Below, piece by piece: positions 46,781-59,213 of a stretch of 64,000 nucleotides of DNA. Origin of the DNA: Luscinia megarhynchos. Its lineage: Eukaryota; Chordata; Aves; Passeriformes; Turdidae. The translations under genes and the position numbers were made by a program. The stretch's first letter is position 1. Each line of letters begins with the position of its first letter. Under the pieces are notes generated by a model. That model had not been told where the DNA came from. It worked only from the letters and a program-made list of their open reading frames with translations, and ran no database searches. The stretch covers positions 7,672,146 to 7,736,145 of the forward strand of contig JAPFBE010000002.1 of the NCBI GenBank assembly GCA_034336665.1. The letters are read 5' to 3'.

Positions 46781-49700
46781 ACTTTCACCTTTTGCCACAG
46801 CTACAAGATGCACTGAGCTGACAGACTCTTCTCTAAAAAAACCTGTCAGCTCTTGGGATCTTCCTCTACATTGTCTCTTCTATATACTTTAGGTGAATAG
46901 GACATACTTTTTGGATATATATTATCTTTCATCTCCCCCTACACAAAGACTGCAAGACTCAACAGCCTGGACTGATTTCTGTGGCAGTTCATAAAAACAA
47001 GCATTTCATGCTAGTTGATTTACTAAAAAAGAAACATGGCTCACCTGACTGAATTTCTTTTCTTTAGTTGGATACATTTCTGTGCTACAACTAGCACATT
47101 GCACAAATGCTGAACTACTATTCCTATTGACTATTGCTATTTTGCCAGACAAAGAGACGACTGGGAAAGGCAATAGGCATTTCTGAGTTTTCTTTCTCAA
47201 GAGATGAACTCACTATTTTCATATTTGCATAATTTTCATGTGATTTGCATAATTTTTTCCTATTTTAATTTTTAATCTGTATGCACCCCGGGATCCTCAC
47301 TTTGCCCAATCAGGTTTTCATCAGGTATCTTCCTACATATGAACAGGTCCTACTCTGCAGAACAGTAGCATGCTGTGGGCTCTGTCTCTCAGCTCCTAGG
47401 AGAGTTCACTTTAAAGGAACTTCAAAACATGCAGTCTCTGGAAGTTTTATTTACAAAATACTTGTGTTTACAAGGCAATAATCCCATTGTTTTCAATACG
47501 GACTAATTATACACCATTTCCTCTACCCTTCTATTTCATTCTGCAGTCCCAGGGGGTCCAGATTTAGCCCCATGGCTGTGAATGGGACTTCTCAGGAAGT
47601 TCCTCTGATGCCTGTTCTCCCTCCCTTCCTGGACAGGAAGGGGCCTCAGGCATCATCCAAGCCCAGAGGGCACCCAGAGCACACCTAGATAGTACTTGAG
47701 GAAGCATGTGCCAGGAAGTCCACACCCTGTTCTCTGTTTCCCTTGGAGGACACCTATATCTATTTCTGAACATGTAATTTTTCCCATCTTCTTTTCCACA
47801 TATCCCTTCCAGTGTTTCCCCATGAAATTCAAAAAGCCAACGGTACAAAAGAGTTAAACAAGGAAGGCAATTAAGTGTGAATGATGCCTTTACAACTCCT
47901 TTACAATATGTTTGCATATTCTTTAAATCCCAGGTCTTCTCTGACTTTTACCCTTGGTCATTTGTAATTCTCCTAAATTTTTGTACAATTGCTGCATAGT
48001 TGTTTTACCTTTCTGATTCCATAAAGTCAAACAAACCCACACATGTATATTTAAAACAAAGCCTAAGAAACATCTTTCTTTGCCAATAACATCAACACTT
48101 CATCTGCATGCTGACACAGAGACAAGAAGAAGACCTGCTAGCTCCTTTAATCACAGGAATCCTGTATGGGTGATTATTGCACATGCCACACAGCAACGGG
48201 GATTCATAGCTGAAGTACATCAGCTCTGACTGAAAATGCCCTGAAGTTTACTGCTTTTTCATCTACCAACACCATTAGGTTTGCTTGGGCAGTAGAAAAT
48301 GAGCACTACAACCTCTTTTTTGAAGAGGCTTCATCATAATTTCTCCCCTTAACTGTTCAGCAACTCAGTTTTAATCATCAGAGAATTCTCCCCTCTCACT
48401 CTTCTGTGCACTGTCTCAGGAACAGGAGGTTGAATGAGAACAGCTCAGTGGCTCTAGAAATATTGCAAAAGTGGCTCAATTAGTAGAAGTGCACTGAGTT
48501 TCCAGCTGTCTTCAATCACTGTCACTCTGTAGGTGTTGCTGAGGATTTCCACATAAACACTTTGGCACCAGTGCATGCACCCTTCATATACTTTTTAAAC
48601 AGCATGGGATCAGATACAACAGACTTTAAGAGATTTTTAGGATTCCATTCAGAAGTCCAAATATCTGAGTAATAAACCTGCCCTGGAGTACTGCATAACG
48701 TTAAAACCAGGATATGAACAGCCTCTGTACATTTTGCCTGTGCTTCAAAGAGCAGGCCAAGAACAGGACAGGATTTTCCACCTTCAGCTCATGAAATCAA
48801 ATCTGATCTAACAAACCTAATGCTGCTTTGGCTCACCTGCCAGGTGGAACAAATAGGAAGGATTTCTCACAATGAACAACATGTGCAAAAAACTATAAAA
48901 GATAATCCTGGTAAATAAACCTCTCATTAATATTCAATACAGCAAGTCAACCATACCATACAGTAACACTACACTACTCCATAAGCTGCTGGTGCAGATG
49001 TTACTTCCTGGTATTTCAATAAGGTTTCATGTGCAAGTCCAACAACAGAATCATGGTTTGAATAAAAATCTCATTTTAGGTTTTCTTAAGGCTGTCTGCC
49101 TCATATGTACCAATTGTTTGTCTTCATCTAAAGATCCATTTTTTAAAAAGAACAAAATTGAAACTTCGTATTCTAAACAGACCAAAAATTATTGTAAGTA
49201 GTTTCAGAGAAAGTTAACATATTTATAATCTGTACTTCAAGTTTTTTTCCAAAGGTTTCAAATTACTTGCTCAGCTTGAGCAATAAAAAAATTTCCTGGA
49301 AATTCTCTATATATGATTAGCTGTGGGTGGGTACCAGAGCAAGAAAGCTTATTTTTCAGTTGACTCCATTCAAACTAAATCACACTGGCACTCATAAAGT
49401 ACAAAGTAAAAGAGAGGAAATTATAAAATATAAAGAGGAAAACACTAGCACACAATTTGGGGACCACATCCATTACCACAGTTCAAGAATGCAACACCCA
49501 AAAATGGAAAGCAAAGAAAGAATGTGAAAAATTTAGTCCATAAAAAACAATCAGCATGCCATATAGGAGAACTGCAAGGACCTCAGCTGCCCATGTATGT
49601 GGGGAAGAAACAAATAAAATTTGATTTTGGAACGCTTTGACTCCTAATAATGATTGACTATCAATACTAAAAGAGAAAGGACATGCAACATTAATCCAGA

Positions 49701-50773
49701 ATCCTTATCCTCATCTCCAGTGGCTTTAAATCTACTTGAAAAATCTACTTTAAGTCCTTGGAGTTGAAACTGAATTAAATGGTACTGACTGAGCCAGTTG
49801 TCTACCCTCTCGCCTTTCCCAGTACCCTTGGCAGGTTTCATCACTCTGCACAACAGTGAGAAGCAGGACTGAGGTGATTGGAAAGGGTGCTAAATCAAGA
49901 GACATTAAATGTATCATCATGCAGCAGTAGCAGCAAGAGACAAACCATGCACTGCCATTTAATGGAGAGATGATGTTTGCACCTAAGAAAAATTTTCAGG
50001 GGACTGATTGCAGCTGCTATGACAACAAGAGGGAGGATGTGACATAATGACCCAAGTGACTGTTTCATGTTGTTCCAGTGAACCACTCACTCACCAGCTG
50101 GGAAACCAGTAGAGACTTCATTAAGTGCATCTATTCAGTAATTACTGCATCCTTCCCTGCACCACATCTCTAACTTTCCATGCAGTTACAGCACAAAGCT
50201 GTTGGATGCAATCATGAAGGTTCATTTCTCAGTCCTAAAAATTTCAAGCCTGTAGCTATTACAAATTTGGAGCAGGTTGGTTAGATACAAGCTCTGTCAC
50301 TTGGCAAGGAGAAATAGGGAGCAAAATCACATCAGCAAAACCTTGACAAAGTTCTTGCAAGCAAGCCATGGAAAAGCTGCATTATTTGCCTGCCTTGTAT
50401 GTAGGGCAATTCCTTCTCTAATATACAGCAACTTTTACTTAAATGGCAAAGAACAGAACAGATCCTTTGCTTATTTAAATCATTGCAGTTCTCCTGACTG
50501 CAGTGGAGTGATGAATATTTACTGCTGGTCAGGATTCTGCCCCTTGATTTGATTTGTACTAGTACACAAATAAGTGAATTATATGTCCAGCAGCCTTTTC
50601 CTTTCTTAGTCATGCAAAGCTACAGAATTAGAAAAAATGAGCTTGTGTTTACATGACATCAAAACAATAGACCAATTAGTAGAGCACAAGGGCTTAAAAC
50701 AGAAAATTTGCAGCAAAAAACTACAAATCCCCAAAGACAGTTAGTTTGAAAGCTCCTAGACTTTGATCCTCAG

Positions 50774-50819
50774 CAGGAGGAGAAGGAGGAGAAGGAGGAG
50801 AAGGAGGAGGAGGAGGAGG
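50774..50819. repeat. (GGA)n / GAGAAG simple repeat
   Basis: AGGAGGAGAAGGAGGAGAAG continues as a purine-only run of about 46 bp. It makes an arginine-rich open frame that is not a gene. Confidence 0.9.
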
Positions 50820-52965
50820 CAGACCTCTGGCTTTCCACAGGGAGGAAGGAATCGTCTTGAGAGAATGCTCTCCCTATTAGAGTCTGCCTGTTCAGGGACA
50901 GGCCTGGCTGCTGGTCTGCCTAAAACTGAGCTCAAAAGGCACAGAAGGGCTTATGCCTCTTTATTTGTTTGGAAAATTAGGGATTCTAGAAAATATGAAT
51001 TTTTGAATTAATACCTTTTTATCAATTCAGATGGCACTGGGAACAGAAATAGTTGACCAAAGACCAGAGAGGAAAAAAAGCAGAGGCAATGTTATTTCTC
51101 AGCACGGTAGGATTGAGCCCCTCCTTGTAGGGAGTAACCATCACTCATTGTCTGTAAAAGAGGCCTGACTGCATTTCTGGATGGGGGGACAAATTCTTGG
51201 TCTAAGATCCAGCACAAAGAGCATAGTCAATTACAACAGCAAGTTGTACAACACTTAACTGGCATTCTGAGTTAATAGTCTCTCATTTGCACAGCAGTGA
51301 TAAGACAATCCACAGGGGAAAAAAAGGCCTTAACTTCCTCTCTGTTATGTTTTAGTGGAGAAAAACTTAGCCAAAGTCAACCAAGAGATCAAATACAGTA
51401 TCTTGTGTATACTAAACTTCATGTATACTGAAATTTGATGACATAAACCATGGCAAATAAAGATCTTGAAGCCTTCAGCTGAGACATATTGAGCTTCCTA
51501 GAGCAAATTAACTTGCATTATTCCAGTTCTTGAATAGTCCCACTAAATGGCTCACACTGTGGCTCCTATCTTTCCACCAACTACCAGAGCAAGAAGTCCA
51601 TAAAAGTGGAATATTCAAAATCCTCACTGGGCCAGTGCATCTCAGTCCTCCTCAGAGTCTCTGTCAAAACAGTTGCATCTGGAGAAAAAGGATTTGCAAC
51701 TACCTTGTTTCTTCAGACAGAAAAAAGCTACCTAGTATTGTCACACAGTATTTGCCTTTCTGGTACAGCACATCCCTCTCTTCTGCAGGGATCTGTAAAG
51801 TCCTTGGGAAGTGTGCAGTTCCCACACCAATGTGCCCCAACTTGACTCTCATGTCCCAACACCAATGTGGTCAGCAGCTAAGGTGATCATTAGAATGGTT
51901 GAGAAGCTGCTAGTTTGCTCTACTCTATAAGCAGATGCTGGCCAACACCAGAGACACAAGGGTATCTAACTACAAGCCTTTAGCAAGCAGTTCTTCTTGC
52001 ACCAGGCTTCTTCTCTGCCCTCATACTTTCATGTTCAATCTTAGGAAAAGGTCTTCCATTAATTTTCATTAAAATATTCATCAAGTCTCATGGTCAGTAA
52101 TCAGTTTTCAAAACACTCTGAGGGTCATGATTTCTTATAAGTCAGTATAAATGTGAATCAGTGCAAAAAATATCTTCTCTTCATAGCATTATTTAAGTAG
52201 GAAAAGATGTTTAAAACCATTGAGACCAATTGCAAACTGTACACTGCCAAACACACCAAAAAAGCAATGGAATGACCAAATATCTTTCTCCAGTGCTCTC
52301 AACCATGCAGCTGGAGATGATGATAGTGAAGACAGAAGTTACAATTTTACCATGTTTTACTTCTAATAGTACAGATATTTCATCATGGACCTACTCAAAC
52401 TCCCTGTGTCTTGTTCCCACTCTGTCTGGAACAGAGTTGGACAATAATTTGTCAGTGTTGCATGAGAACAACTATGATTCATTTTGCACCCAAAGGAAAG
52501 TTACTTTCTCTCAAACTAATATTTCCATGTTCATCAAGGGTATCAGCCTTCTCTCTCAGCTAATACTACAGTAGCAGATGAAGCAGATCAACATTTCCCA
52601 AGAACTTCTTTAAAAAATGTCAGGACACAAAAAACAGACTTCTCATTTGATGGAAAAAAGGCATTCAAGCCCATGCCTGACACACTAATATTGCTGTGGG
52701 GTTTCTTGGATAGATGATTAACAAATACATTAATTGTTTAGGTCTGTCTACCACAGTGCTGGTAATACTACATAGCATGTTTACAAAGTTTTTACAGTTG
52801 TGTCATTCAATACAATGCACACTTGCCCAGATATAAAAATAAATGTTATATAATACACAGACCATAGAATCAATACACTGTGTGCATCAAATAGAGATGC
52901 ACACCAAAGAAAGTAGCACAGGAGCTCCAATGCAATAACTGTCCTAAGAAGAAGCAAAAAACTTG

Positions 52966-54234
52966 AGTCTTGCTTTAAGACAATTTAAAGAGGATCACCG
53001 TAACATGAGTTATTCCCCATTGTTTAAATCAATCCTTTTCCACCAGTAAGGAGAAACAAAATCTGAGTAGATATAAGTGAAAAAATAACAGTTTACGAGC
53101 AAGCAAAACTACAACAGGCAAAACCCAGCAGTAAATAATCACTAGGTACAAAACTGGTCAATCTCAGGAACTCCCTGAGAACAAAGAGAAACCCAAAATG
53201 GTGAAGTACCCCCTTTCAAGATGGCGCCCACCACATGTAGGGAGACAAAGCCAAAATGGCGTCTGGCCAAGATGGCAGCGTTTGGCAGCAGCCACATGGT
53301 TCGGGAGAGAGAGGGGAAAGCATGGCAGCAAACTCTGGGAAAGCAGGAGCTTGCAAAGCAGCTCTGTTGGCACATGGGAATTGCTGGCACGTGTGGCTCC
53401 ACCGCCCGCCACTTCCTTCTCTTCCTTCTGCCTCCCACTGCGCTCCACCATGTTGGTGCTGCTGTCCCCTGAGCCACTGCTGTGCTGTGGGCAGAGAGAA
53501 ACATCTCCCAGAATTGACACGGCGTGGCCTGGTGAGGGACCAGCTCAAGCTTTGCACTGCCAGCAGAGGTTTGCAAACTTCACTCTGAAACAGTTTTTGA
53601 TTGCAGAAATGCTGTTTTTCCGGGTGGCTAGTCCAGAATTCCTGCCCCCTCATGTTGGATACTGCTGGGAGCCAGGGAAAAGCACCTTGGACCCTTGGGT
53701 TTCTCAGACTGATCAAGGACAAGAAATTATAACAGATGAACACCTGCTGGAGACGTGATGTTCGGCAGAAAGCAAGTTTTCAAAGAGGCGTTGCCTTCTT
53801 GGACCAACGAGCCTTTTCTGTTTTGCACAAACTACCCTATATAACTATAGTGTTTCTTTAAATAAAGCTCTCTTTTGCTTCTCCATTACACAAGAAACTA
53901 TGTTGCACTATTCTTTCCGCCGCTCTTATAGCCAAAATGCAACACCTTCACCCCGAAACAACCTCTGCCTTAAGCAAAATGCCACCACACAAAAGAGAAC
54001 ACAAAAGGGAAGCCTCTGCCCACACTACCTCAGCTTTAAGGTGAAAGCCAAGAAGTGTGGCAAGCAAGTCAAAAGGTGAAAGAAGGGTCTCTGCCTTGTG
54101 TGCTCCAACCTTTTAAATGTACCACACCTGCCTGCCTCATGATCCGGCTCCAGACCTGCAAACCTTAGAGATAGTAACTAGTTTTGGCAAAAATAGATAC
54201 GAAATACAGTAACATTTTTGTATTACCCAAGACA
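52966..54234. mobile_element. LTR, family of 37.1 kb (copy 2), split by a 292-bp LTR
   Basis: The left end AGTCTTGCTTTAAGACA and right end ATTACCCAAGACA match the termini of copy 1 (TGTCTTGG...CCAAGACA type). Internal matches to 37,052-37,895 are extensive. Removing the nested LTR and one target copy leaves about 970 bp. Around 53,200-53,290 the motif AAGATGGCG or AAATGGCG recurs (CAAGATGGCGCCC, CAAAATGGCG, CAAGATGGCAGCG), resembling YY1-type sites. Open frames over 100 codons on both strands are not protein-like. Confidence 0.8.
53653..53944 (+). mobile_element. 292-bp solo LTR nested in the 53-kb LTR
   Basis: TGTTG at the start and CAACA at the end are perfect terminal inverted repeats. 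CCCTCA (53,647-53,652) and CCTTCA (53,945-53,950) flank it, a 6-bp target duplication with one change. A TATA box CTATATAACTATAG (about 53,833) and AATAAAGC (about 53,861) give U3-R-U5 on the plus strand. The small size and layout resemble alpharetrovirus-like bird LTRs. Copy 1 at 37 kb is uninterrupted at the corresponding position. Confidence 0.88.
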
Positions 54235-54354
54235 CCTTCAGTTCTAAACCCTGAGTCATTTGATCCTAAAATTGGTCCAGTTGTATTGTGAGCATGAGCA
54301 GCAATAAAGACAGCAGAGCAACAAACCCAGCAATCCTACTGGTTTGTTCCTGAA

Positions 54355-54432
54355 TTTAAAAAAACAAAAAAACACAACACCAAAAAACCCACAAAAGACC
54401 CAAAACAGAGAAACAAAAAAAAAAACTACCAA
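54355..54432. repeat. A-rich low-complexity sequence
   Basis: AAAAAACAAAAAAACACAAC and similar runs, broken by ACCC and CAAA groups. Confidence 0.8.
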
Positions 54433-55737
54433 AAATGCCCACAACCCCACACCCAAACAAAAAGAAAATGTTCATACACCAGACTAACACACTGATAAAA
54501 GCCCACTACTAATAATGATGCTGAGAGTGGAAGAGATTAAGATGGAGGGGCAAAAGTGAACATATTGCAACAACCTGTGGAGGGCCTTCCCATTAGAAAT
54601 TTCAAAAATAGCATTGGCCTGCCAGTTTCACCTTTAAAGCACATATGAACATTAACAGATAGTTAAGATAGTTTAATGAAATATATATCTTTACATAGTT
54701 AAAGTATCTCCAGGTTTTTTAAACAAGCTTAATGTTTGCATGGTGTTAATGATCGCAAAACAAATTCTCCATGAATCAAAGGACTAGACAAGTGTCTCCC
54801 TCCACACCAATAAAAGCTTACATCCATCATTATAAGATTAAATTCTGGCCCAATTATGTTAGCATCACCCAGGAAAAACTTTTCTGATTTCACAATGGCA
54901 AGGAAGTGGAACCTCTGCCTTTTTAGAGGTATTCAACAGGAATTTCTATTGATTATTACAAGTAAGTTATCCATATGCTTTAACTTGGATTTAATCTAAA
55001 AATTCAAATGGGATGCAAGCTTGCTTTACTTCTAAGATCTATATGGATATATATAGGGGTACATATATATACACATACTCTAGTAAGATAAGCATTTGTA
55101 GCAAAGCAGTCTGCTCAAAGAATCCTCAAATTTTGTGTATCAAGTCTATTGGAAAAAGCCCTTTCACTTTGAGAGGCCTCACTTTTCCCTAAGACAGCAA
55201 ACATAAACATGAAACAGCACTCTGCAAACAACTTCAGCAGTCCATCCTAAAATTCCTAATCTTTCCTCAATATTTCTCATTGCCTCAGCAATTTTACTTT
55301 TGTGCTTGCAAACTGTTACATATGTATCTTTGTGCAAAGTGAGAAATGACAAAAGATTACAGAATTTGAAAACACTGGCTAAGTAAACAATAAAAGCCAA
55401 GCTTCCAAGAATGACATTCTGGGCTCACAGGAAGGAAATGCAGTTAGCAAGCTGGAAACCTGCAGCCCTGGAGCCTGGACTTTCCTGAGGTAAGGTTCCA
55501 AAACAAAAGTACTGCAAACATCTTGGTGAACCTGTGCCAAAACCCAGCAAAAGGATGTAGAGTGCCTGCATATCAAAGGCAAGTTTCTTGGGGAGAAGAA
55601 AATAACAGAAGACAGAATGCAAAACCAATGCAGGCAAAAATTGCAGGGCATTTGTACATTTTAGAGGCATATATTGACAAATGGCAGTTGGCAACAGCTG
55701 TCTTTTACCTGTACTTACTGGAACTACTAGGAAAGAC

Positions 55738-55766
55738 AGGAAAGAAAGAAAGAAAAGAAAGAAAAT
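55738..55766. repeat. (GAAA)n purine repeat
   Basis: GGAAAGAAAGAAAGAAAAGA and following bases, 30 bp inside intron 1 from the PDE1C exon 1 donor. Confidence 0.85.
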
Positions 55767-55798
55767 AGAGGAAAGAAGACAAATTAAATCAGGCTCAC

Positions 55799-55883
55799 CA
55801 ATTGTAAAGTTATAGCCATCAATACTGAATGTAGCACTCCGGCATTTTTTAAATGCTTCCTTTCTGCTACTTGGGTCTGTCAT
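55799..55883 (-). CDS. PDE1C: PDE1C coding exon 1 (initiator ATG, long N-terminal isoform)
   Basis: First coding exon of a calcium/calmodulin-activated phosphodiesterase that hydrolyses cAMP and cGMP in the cytosol. The ATG is at 55,883-55,881. It encodes 28 residues plus one base, starting MTDPSSRKEAFKKC and ending SIDGYNFTI. This closely resembles the mammalian PDE1C long N-terminus as I remember it (MTDTSHKKEGFKKCRSATFS). The exon ends G|GTGAGC, a good donor, in phase 1, and the next exon restores a valine codon. The start is supported by A at -3 and by an in-frame TGA at 56,003-56,001 with no ATG between. The segment is basic and aromatic (KKCRSATF) and carries no enzymatic motif. The conserved calmodulin-binding and HD catalytic regions would be encoded by exons beyond the left edge. 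Codons are clean, with no stop or frameshift. Identification is strong because two further exons continue the same protein. Confidence 0.93.
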
Positions 55884-56003
55884 GATCCTGCCAGCTTGTA
55901 CTTCCAGCAGCTGCCTTTCTCTCCCTGGTGGAAGCAGAGCACTCAAGCTCCCTCTTAGCTGGCCTTGAGTATCTGCCTGTGACAGCACACACACCAAGCC
56001 TCA
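55884..56003 (-). promoter_or_regulatory. PDE1C: Putative PDE1C 5' UTR upstream of the ATG
   Basis: This stretch precedes the initiator and holds an in-frame TGA at 56,003-56,001. Reading toward the gene, a pyrimidine/GT-rich run ending TGTCACAG|GCAG (AG at 55,978-55,977) could be a splice acceptor. A donor-like CATGTAAGTAAC lies further upstream near 56,088. Either the UTR is contiguous and transcription starts nearby, or one or more non-coding exons precede it. No TATA box or CpG-rich promoter is visible, so the start site stays open. Confidence 0.45.
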
Positions 56004-58089
56004 CATCTTCTTGCAGGGAGCCAGATCTGAGAGGCGTGCACCCAAGAATTTTCTCCTCCCCCAAACACTCTCATTGGCAAGTTACTTACATGCCAGCTCA
56101 GAGTTCAGCTGGTTAGAGGCTCCCCTATCAAAGCTGGCAGTCAATTAGTGCTAGACTACCAAGTCAATAAGCCAGCCATAGCTGTCAAATCTCTGTGTAG
56201 GAGGCAGCACACAGGAAAAGATAAAGGGTTAGATTTTGCTGTTATCTACCCACTGACGCTCCCTGTATTCCCTGCTATGCTGCAACCAGTTTCTGTGGCT
56301 CGTCTTGCTCATAGGGATTTCTGACTTGCAGCAAATTGTGCTCAGATTTCAGCACTTAAAACAGAAGCAGTATGTTTTAATAATTCACGATATAATGAAT
56401 CAACCCAAATGCATTACACCATCAATCATCTGCTACTTATGTAAACAGCAAGTCTCTAGAAACCTAATTGAGAGCACAGAACTAGAGATTATCAGTGAAG
56501 AAGAACACAGGGAAACTATGTAATTTAGCAGTAATGTTGATAAACTAAGCAAAATGTTCATGCATGCATGCACACAAAACAGCCTTCCAAACTCTTCCTT
56601 CTCCTTGTCATTTATCATGGTTTGTAAACTCATGTCTGTAGGTTTTTTTCCTAATAATGTTTAGAAATGTTGACTCAGAGCACATGCAAGCAATCCACCG
56701 AAAAGGCAGGCAAATCCTAAGAACAGACAAAATTTAGACTAAAGGCTAGCAAAGTTTTCACAAGAAGGCCAGCTGCAGGCCAAAGTTTTGAGTAGGCATC
56801 TAAGAAAACACTGTCAATATCTTAATGATTTCATTAAGTACACATAAATCTGTGCAATTCTTTTTCTTGTAATATAGGTTAAAACTATAGATGTGCTATT
56901 TAAATGTTACAATTTTTATGTTCCTGAGAAAAAACACAAATTTCGCATAAAAGCATCAAGTTTTGCATTGGTCTGGATCAAAACCATTTGGAAACACTAG
57001 GTTTCAAAAACACTGTCATCAAAATAATAGCCAGGACACAGTTTACTATAACTTGCTCTATGCACACCTGAAGGTTTACAAAATATTAGCAAATGTGGTC
57101 ATGTTTAAGGTATAAACCTCAGCCCTACCTTGGTTTCTCAACAAAAGCTTAAGTCAGATAGGAATGCTGCACTTTTTAAATCCCCTCTCTTCAAAGGATG
57201 GAAGAGAATCACTACTGAACTCCAGCAGTTAATTTAAATTCCACTTAGTTCTACCATAGTGGAGGTTTCTTTTGCTAACTTTTTAAAATTATTTATTTGG
57301 AGGTTCAATAATATAAGACAAGTTCATTAAGAAAAGGGCTTCTAGCAGTGAGGGTTTGTTGGGCTTTTTTAATAAGTCATTGTTTTGAAAATTTCCAACA
57401 CTTGAACTTTCAATTATTTTTGACATGAAAAATGTAGGTAATAGTTCTGGAATTTAAAATGAGTTGCTCCTCTTTGTAGACACTTCATAGCCACTGCAAT
57501 GAAGACTGCTCATGCAGTTTATTGAAATCCATCATGTAGCTGCCTCTCCAAAAGGTAGGAAAATAATCCAAGTATAAAATATTTTTAAGGAATTATTTTT
57601 TCTGCCACTGGTCATAGAGATCATATAAGCACCAATGTTCTTCCGAAGACAGCAAAAGCACAGAGAATGATTCATACTATATTTAGAAAGCAGAAAGTTA
57701 AATGTTACCTAAATGAAAGGTAAGGAAGCCTAACAGTTTCAATATTTTGGAACTATCAGGTATGGGGTTTTTTTAAATGGTAATTATTTGCTGACACCAT
57801 CTTATTCCTTAAGCCATAAAACATTTATTCATAAAGAAAAATTATGAGAAGATACTAGTGATGATTTGATGAAGTTTCTGTCAGGTTTTTAAGTTGGAGG
57901 AGAAATGCTCTTCTAAAAAAAAGGCAGGTAGAGACAGTCCTGTTTTCTCCCTGGCTTTGGACCATGTACTCATACAGGAAGCAGGAAAATTATATTTTCA
58001 TTTCTCTTCTCAGAAGAGTATCCAGATCACCAAGCTACTGCTGTGATGTTCATTTCTGACCTCCTTCACTGATGTTTTGGCTACTTTGT

Positions 58090-58127
58090 ACAGAATGGCC
58101 AGAGAGAAAATGATCTGGCCATTCTGT
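58090..58127. repeat. Perfect 14-bp hairpin
   Basis: Arms ACAGAATGGCCAGA (58,090-58,103) and TCTGGCCATTCTGT (58,114-58,127) with a 10-nt loop, fully complementary. Confidence 0.95.
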
Positions 58128-58581
58128 GGCTGAGAACTCTGGAGCTACCTTATAATGCTTGTTCAAGGTCCAACTAATGCTAATTCAAACATCTGTAGTA
58201 GTTTGAGTAGCTCATTTAGGTCAAAGTGAACATTTGCACCACAAAGAATAAAGAAGTCACTCAGGAGGGTAAAATGATCAAATAAGTTTAGAAGCCACAT
58301 TATCCATACTGTTGGAGAGAGCCCTTAACTGGCTGATTGCAGAAGGATGCTCTCTCCATTCAAAACTGCAGAGTAATCACATTGGGGGGAAAAGAGAAAG
58401 GTTTTGACCTGCAAGATTTCCAAGAAGAAAACAGTTTCTCCGCAGCTCTAGTTAAAATTTAATCCAGCTGCTCAAAGAATTACAAAGTTGTATCAGAAGC
58501 TTGATACCTGATCCTATCTGATTCTTTGGATTTTGCTGTTCAGTTCTTGGCTGGATTCAAGTCTGCATTTACATCCTGCTA

Positions 58582-58826
58582 TGACAGCGAAACAGTCGGT
58601 CTGTGAAGCCTGAAAGAAGGAGGGGTTTGGCTTCAGAGAGCCAATCCCTGACGACGGACACAAGCATTTGGCAGCCTTTCACAGCCAACCGGGTTTGAAT
58701 GCAGAGTCTTTTGAAGACGGTTTGTAAGAGCTGTGTAAACCATTAAACTCCCTCTGCCGCATGATCCAGGAGTGCTGTGCTCTGCCTGGGTCACCCACCA
58801 CTGTGACATCCTGCTTTCCCAAACAA
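58582..58826 (+). mobile_element. Possible LTR 3' fragment
   Basis: CCATTAAACTCCCTCTGCC near 58,740 resembles an R-region poly-A signal. It is followed by GTGCTGTGCTCTGCCTGGGT and an end TTTCCCAAACA. A composition shift against AT-rich surroundings supports an inserted element. No second copy occurs in the window, so the call is tentative. Confidence 0.35.
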
Positions 58827-59213
58827 TTCCTACAGATTCATCCAAGGAATGGGTGGTTTACCTTCCACTGCTGGGACTTACCAATATAGATTACCAGGCA
58901 CTTCTTGTGGCTGACTTCACTGCCATGTAGAGCAATAGATGTGCCATTTGTAAACTACCTGAACATCCTTTGAGGTGAAAAGCATGGCGGGAAGAAAAAA
59001 TATTTATTATTATTTCTGTTAAAAGACCACAGTCTACATGATAACTTTTGGTTTGGCAGACCATAAAACAGCAGCTGCTTTGATATTTTGCCTTTTACTT
59101 TCCTATGTGTAGAAGAGTTTGCACGTTTTCAAAAGGTCTATTTTAACCAGTGATCATCTCAAATTAAACCTGATACCAATCTATCCGGAAAATCCACAAA
59201 CATCAGAGGTTTA

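Larger units (their letters stand above)
36967..55798 (-). other. PDE1C: PDE1C intron 1 (18.8 kb)
   Basis: The intron starts GTGAGC at 55,798 and ends TTTCAG at 36,967. It is AT-rich and filled mainly with transposon relics, annotated separately: LTRs at 37.1, 39.9, 40.5, 41.1 and 53.0 kb and a CR1 at 46.2 kb. In the remaining stretches 37,900-39,800, 41,430-46,150, 46,785-52,960 and 54,240-55,798 I see no gene, RNA or clear repeat beyond short simple repeats. No exon with convincing splice sites and coding potential stood out. Confidence 0.85.

Noticed and set aside
50763..51011. Arginine-rich open frame as a basic protein
   Set aside because: It is produced by the (GGA)n simple repeat.
53142..53758. 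Open frames of 118-186 codons on both strands
   Set aside because: They fall within a degraded LTR that has a homologue at 37 kb, and several frames are open at once.
55425..55997. A 190-codon minus-strand open frame taken as a single-exon protein
   Set aside because: Only its middle is PDE1C exon 1. The upstream part starts at TTG, not ATG, and the downstream part is intron after a good GTGAGC donor.
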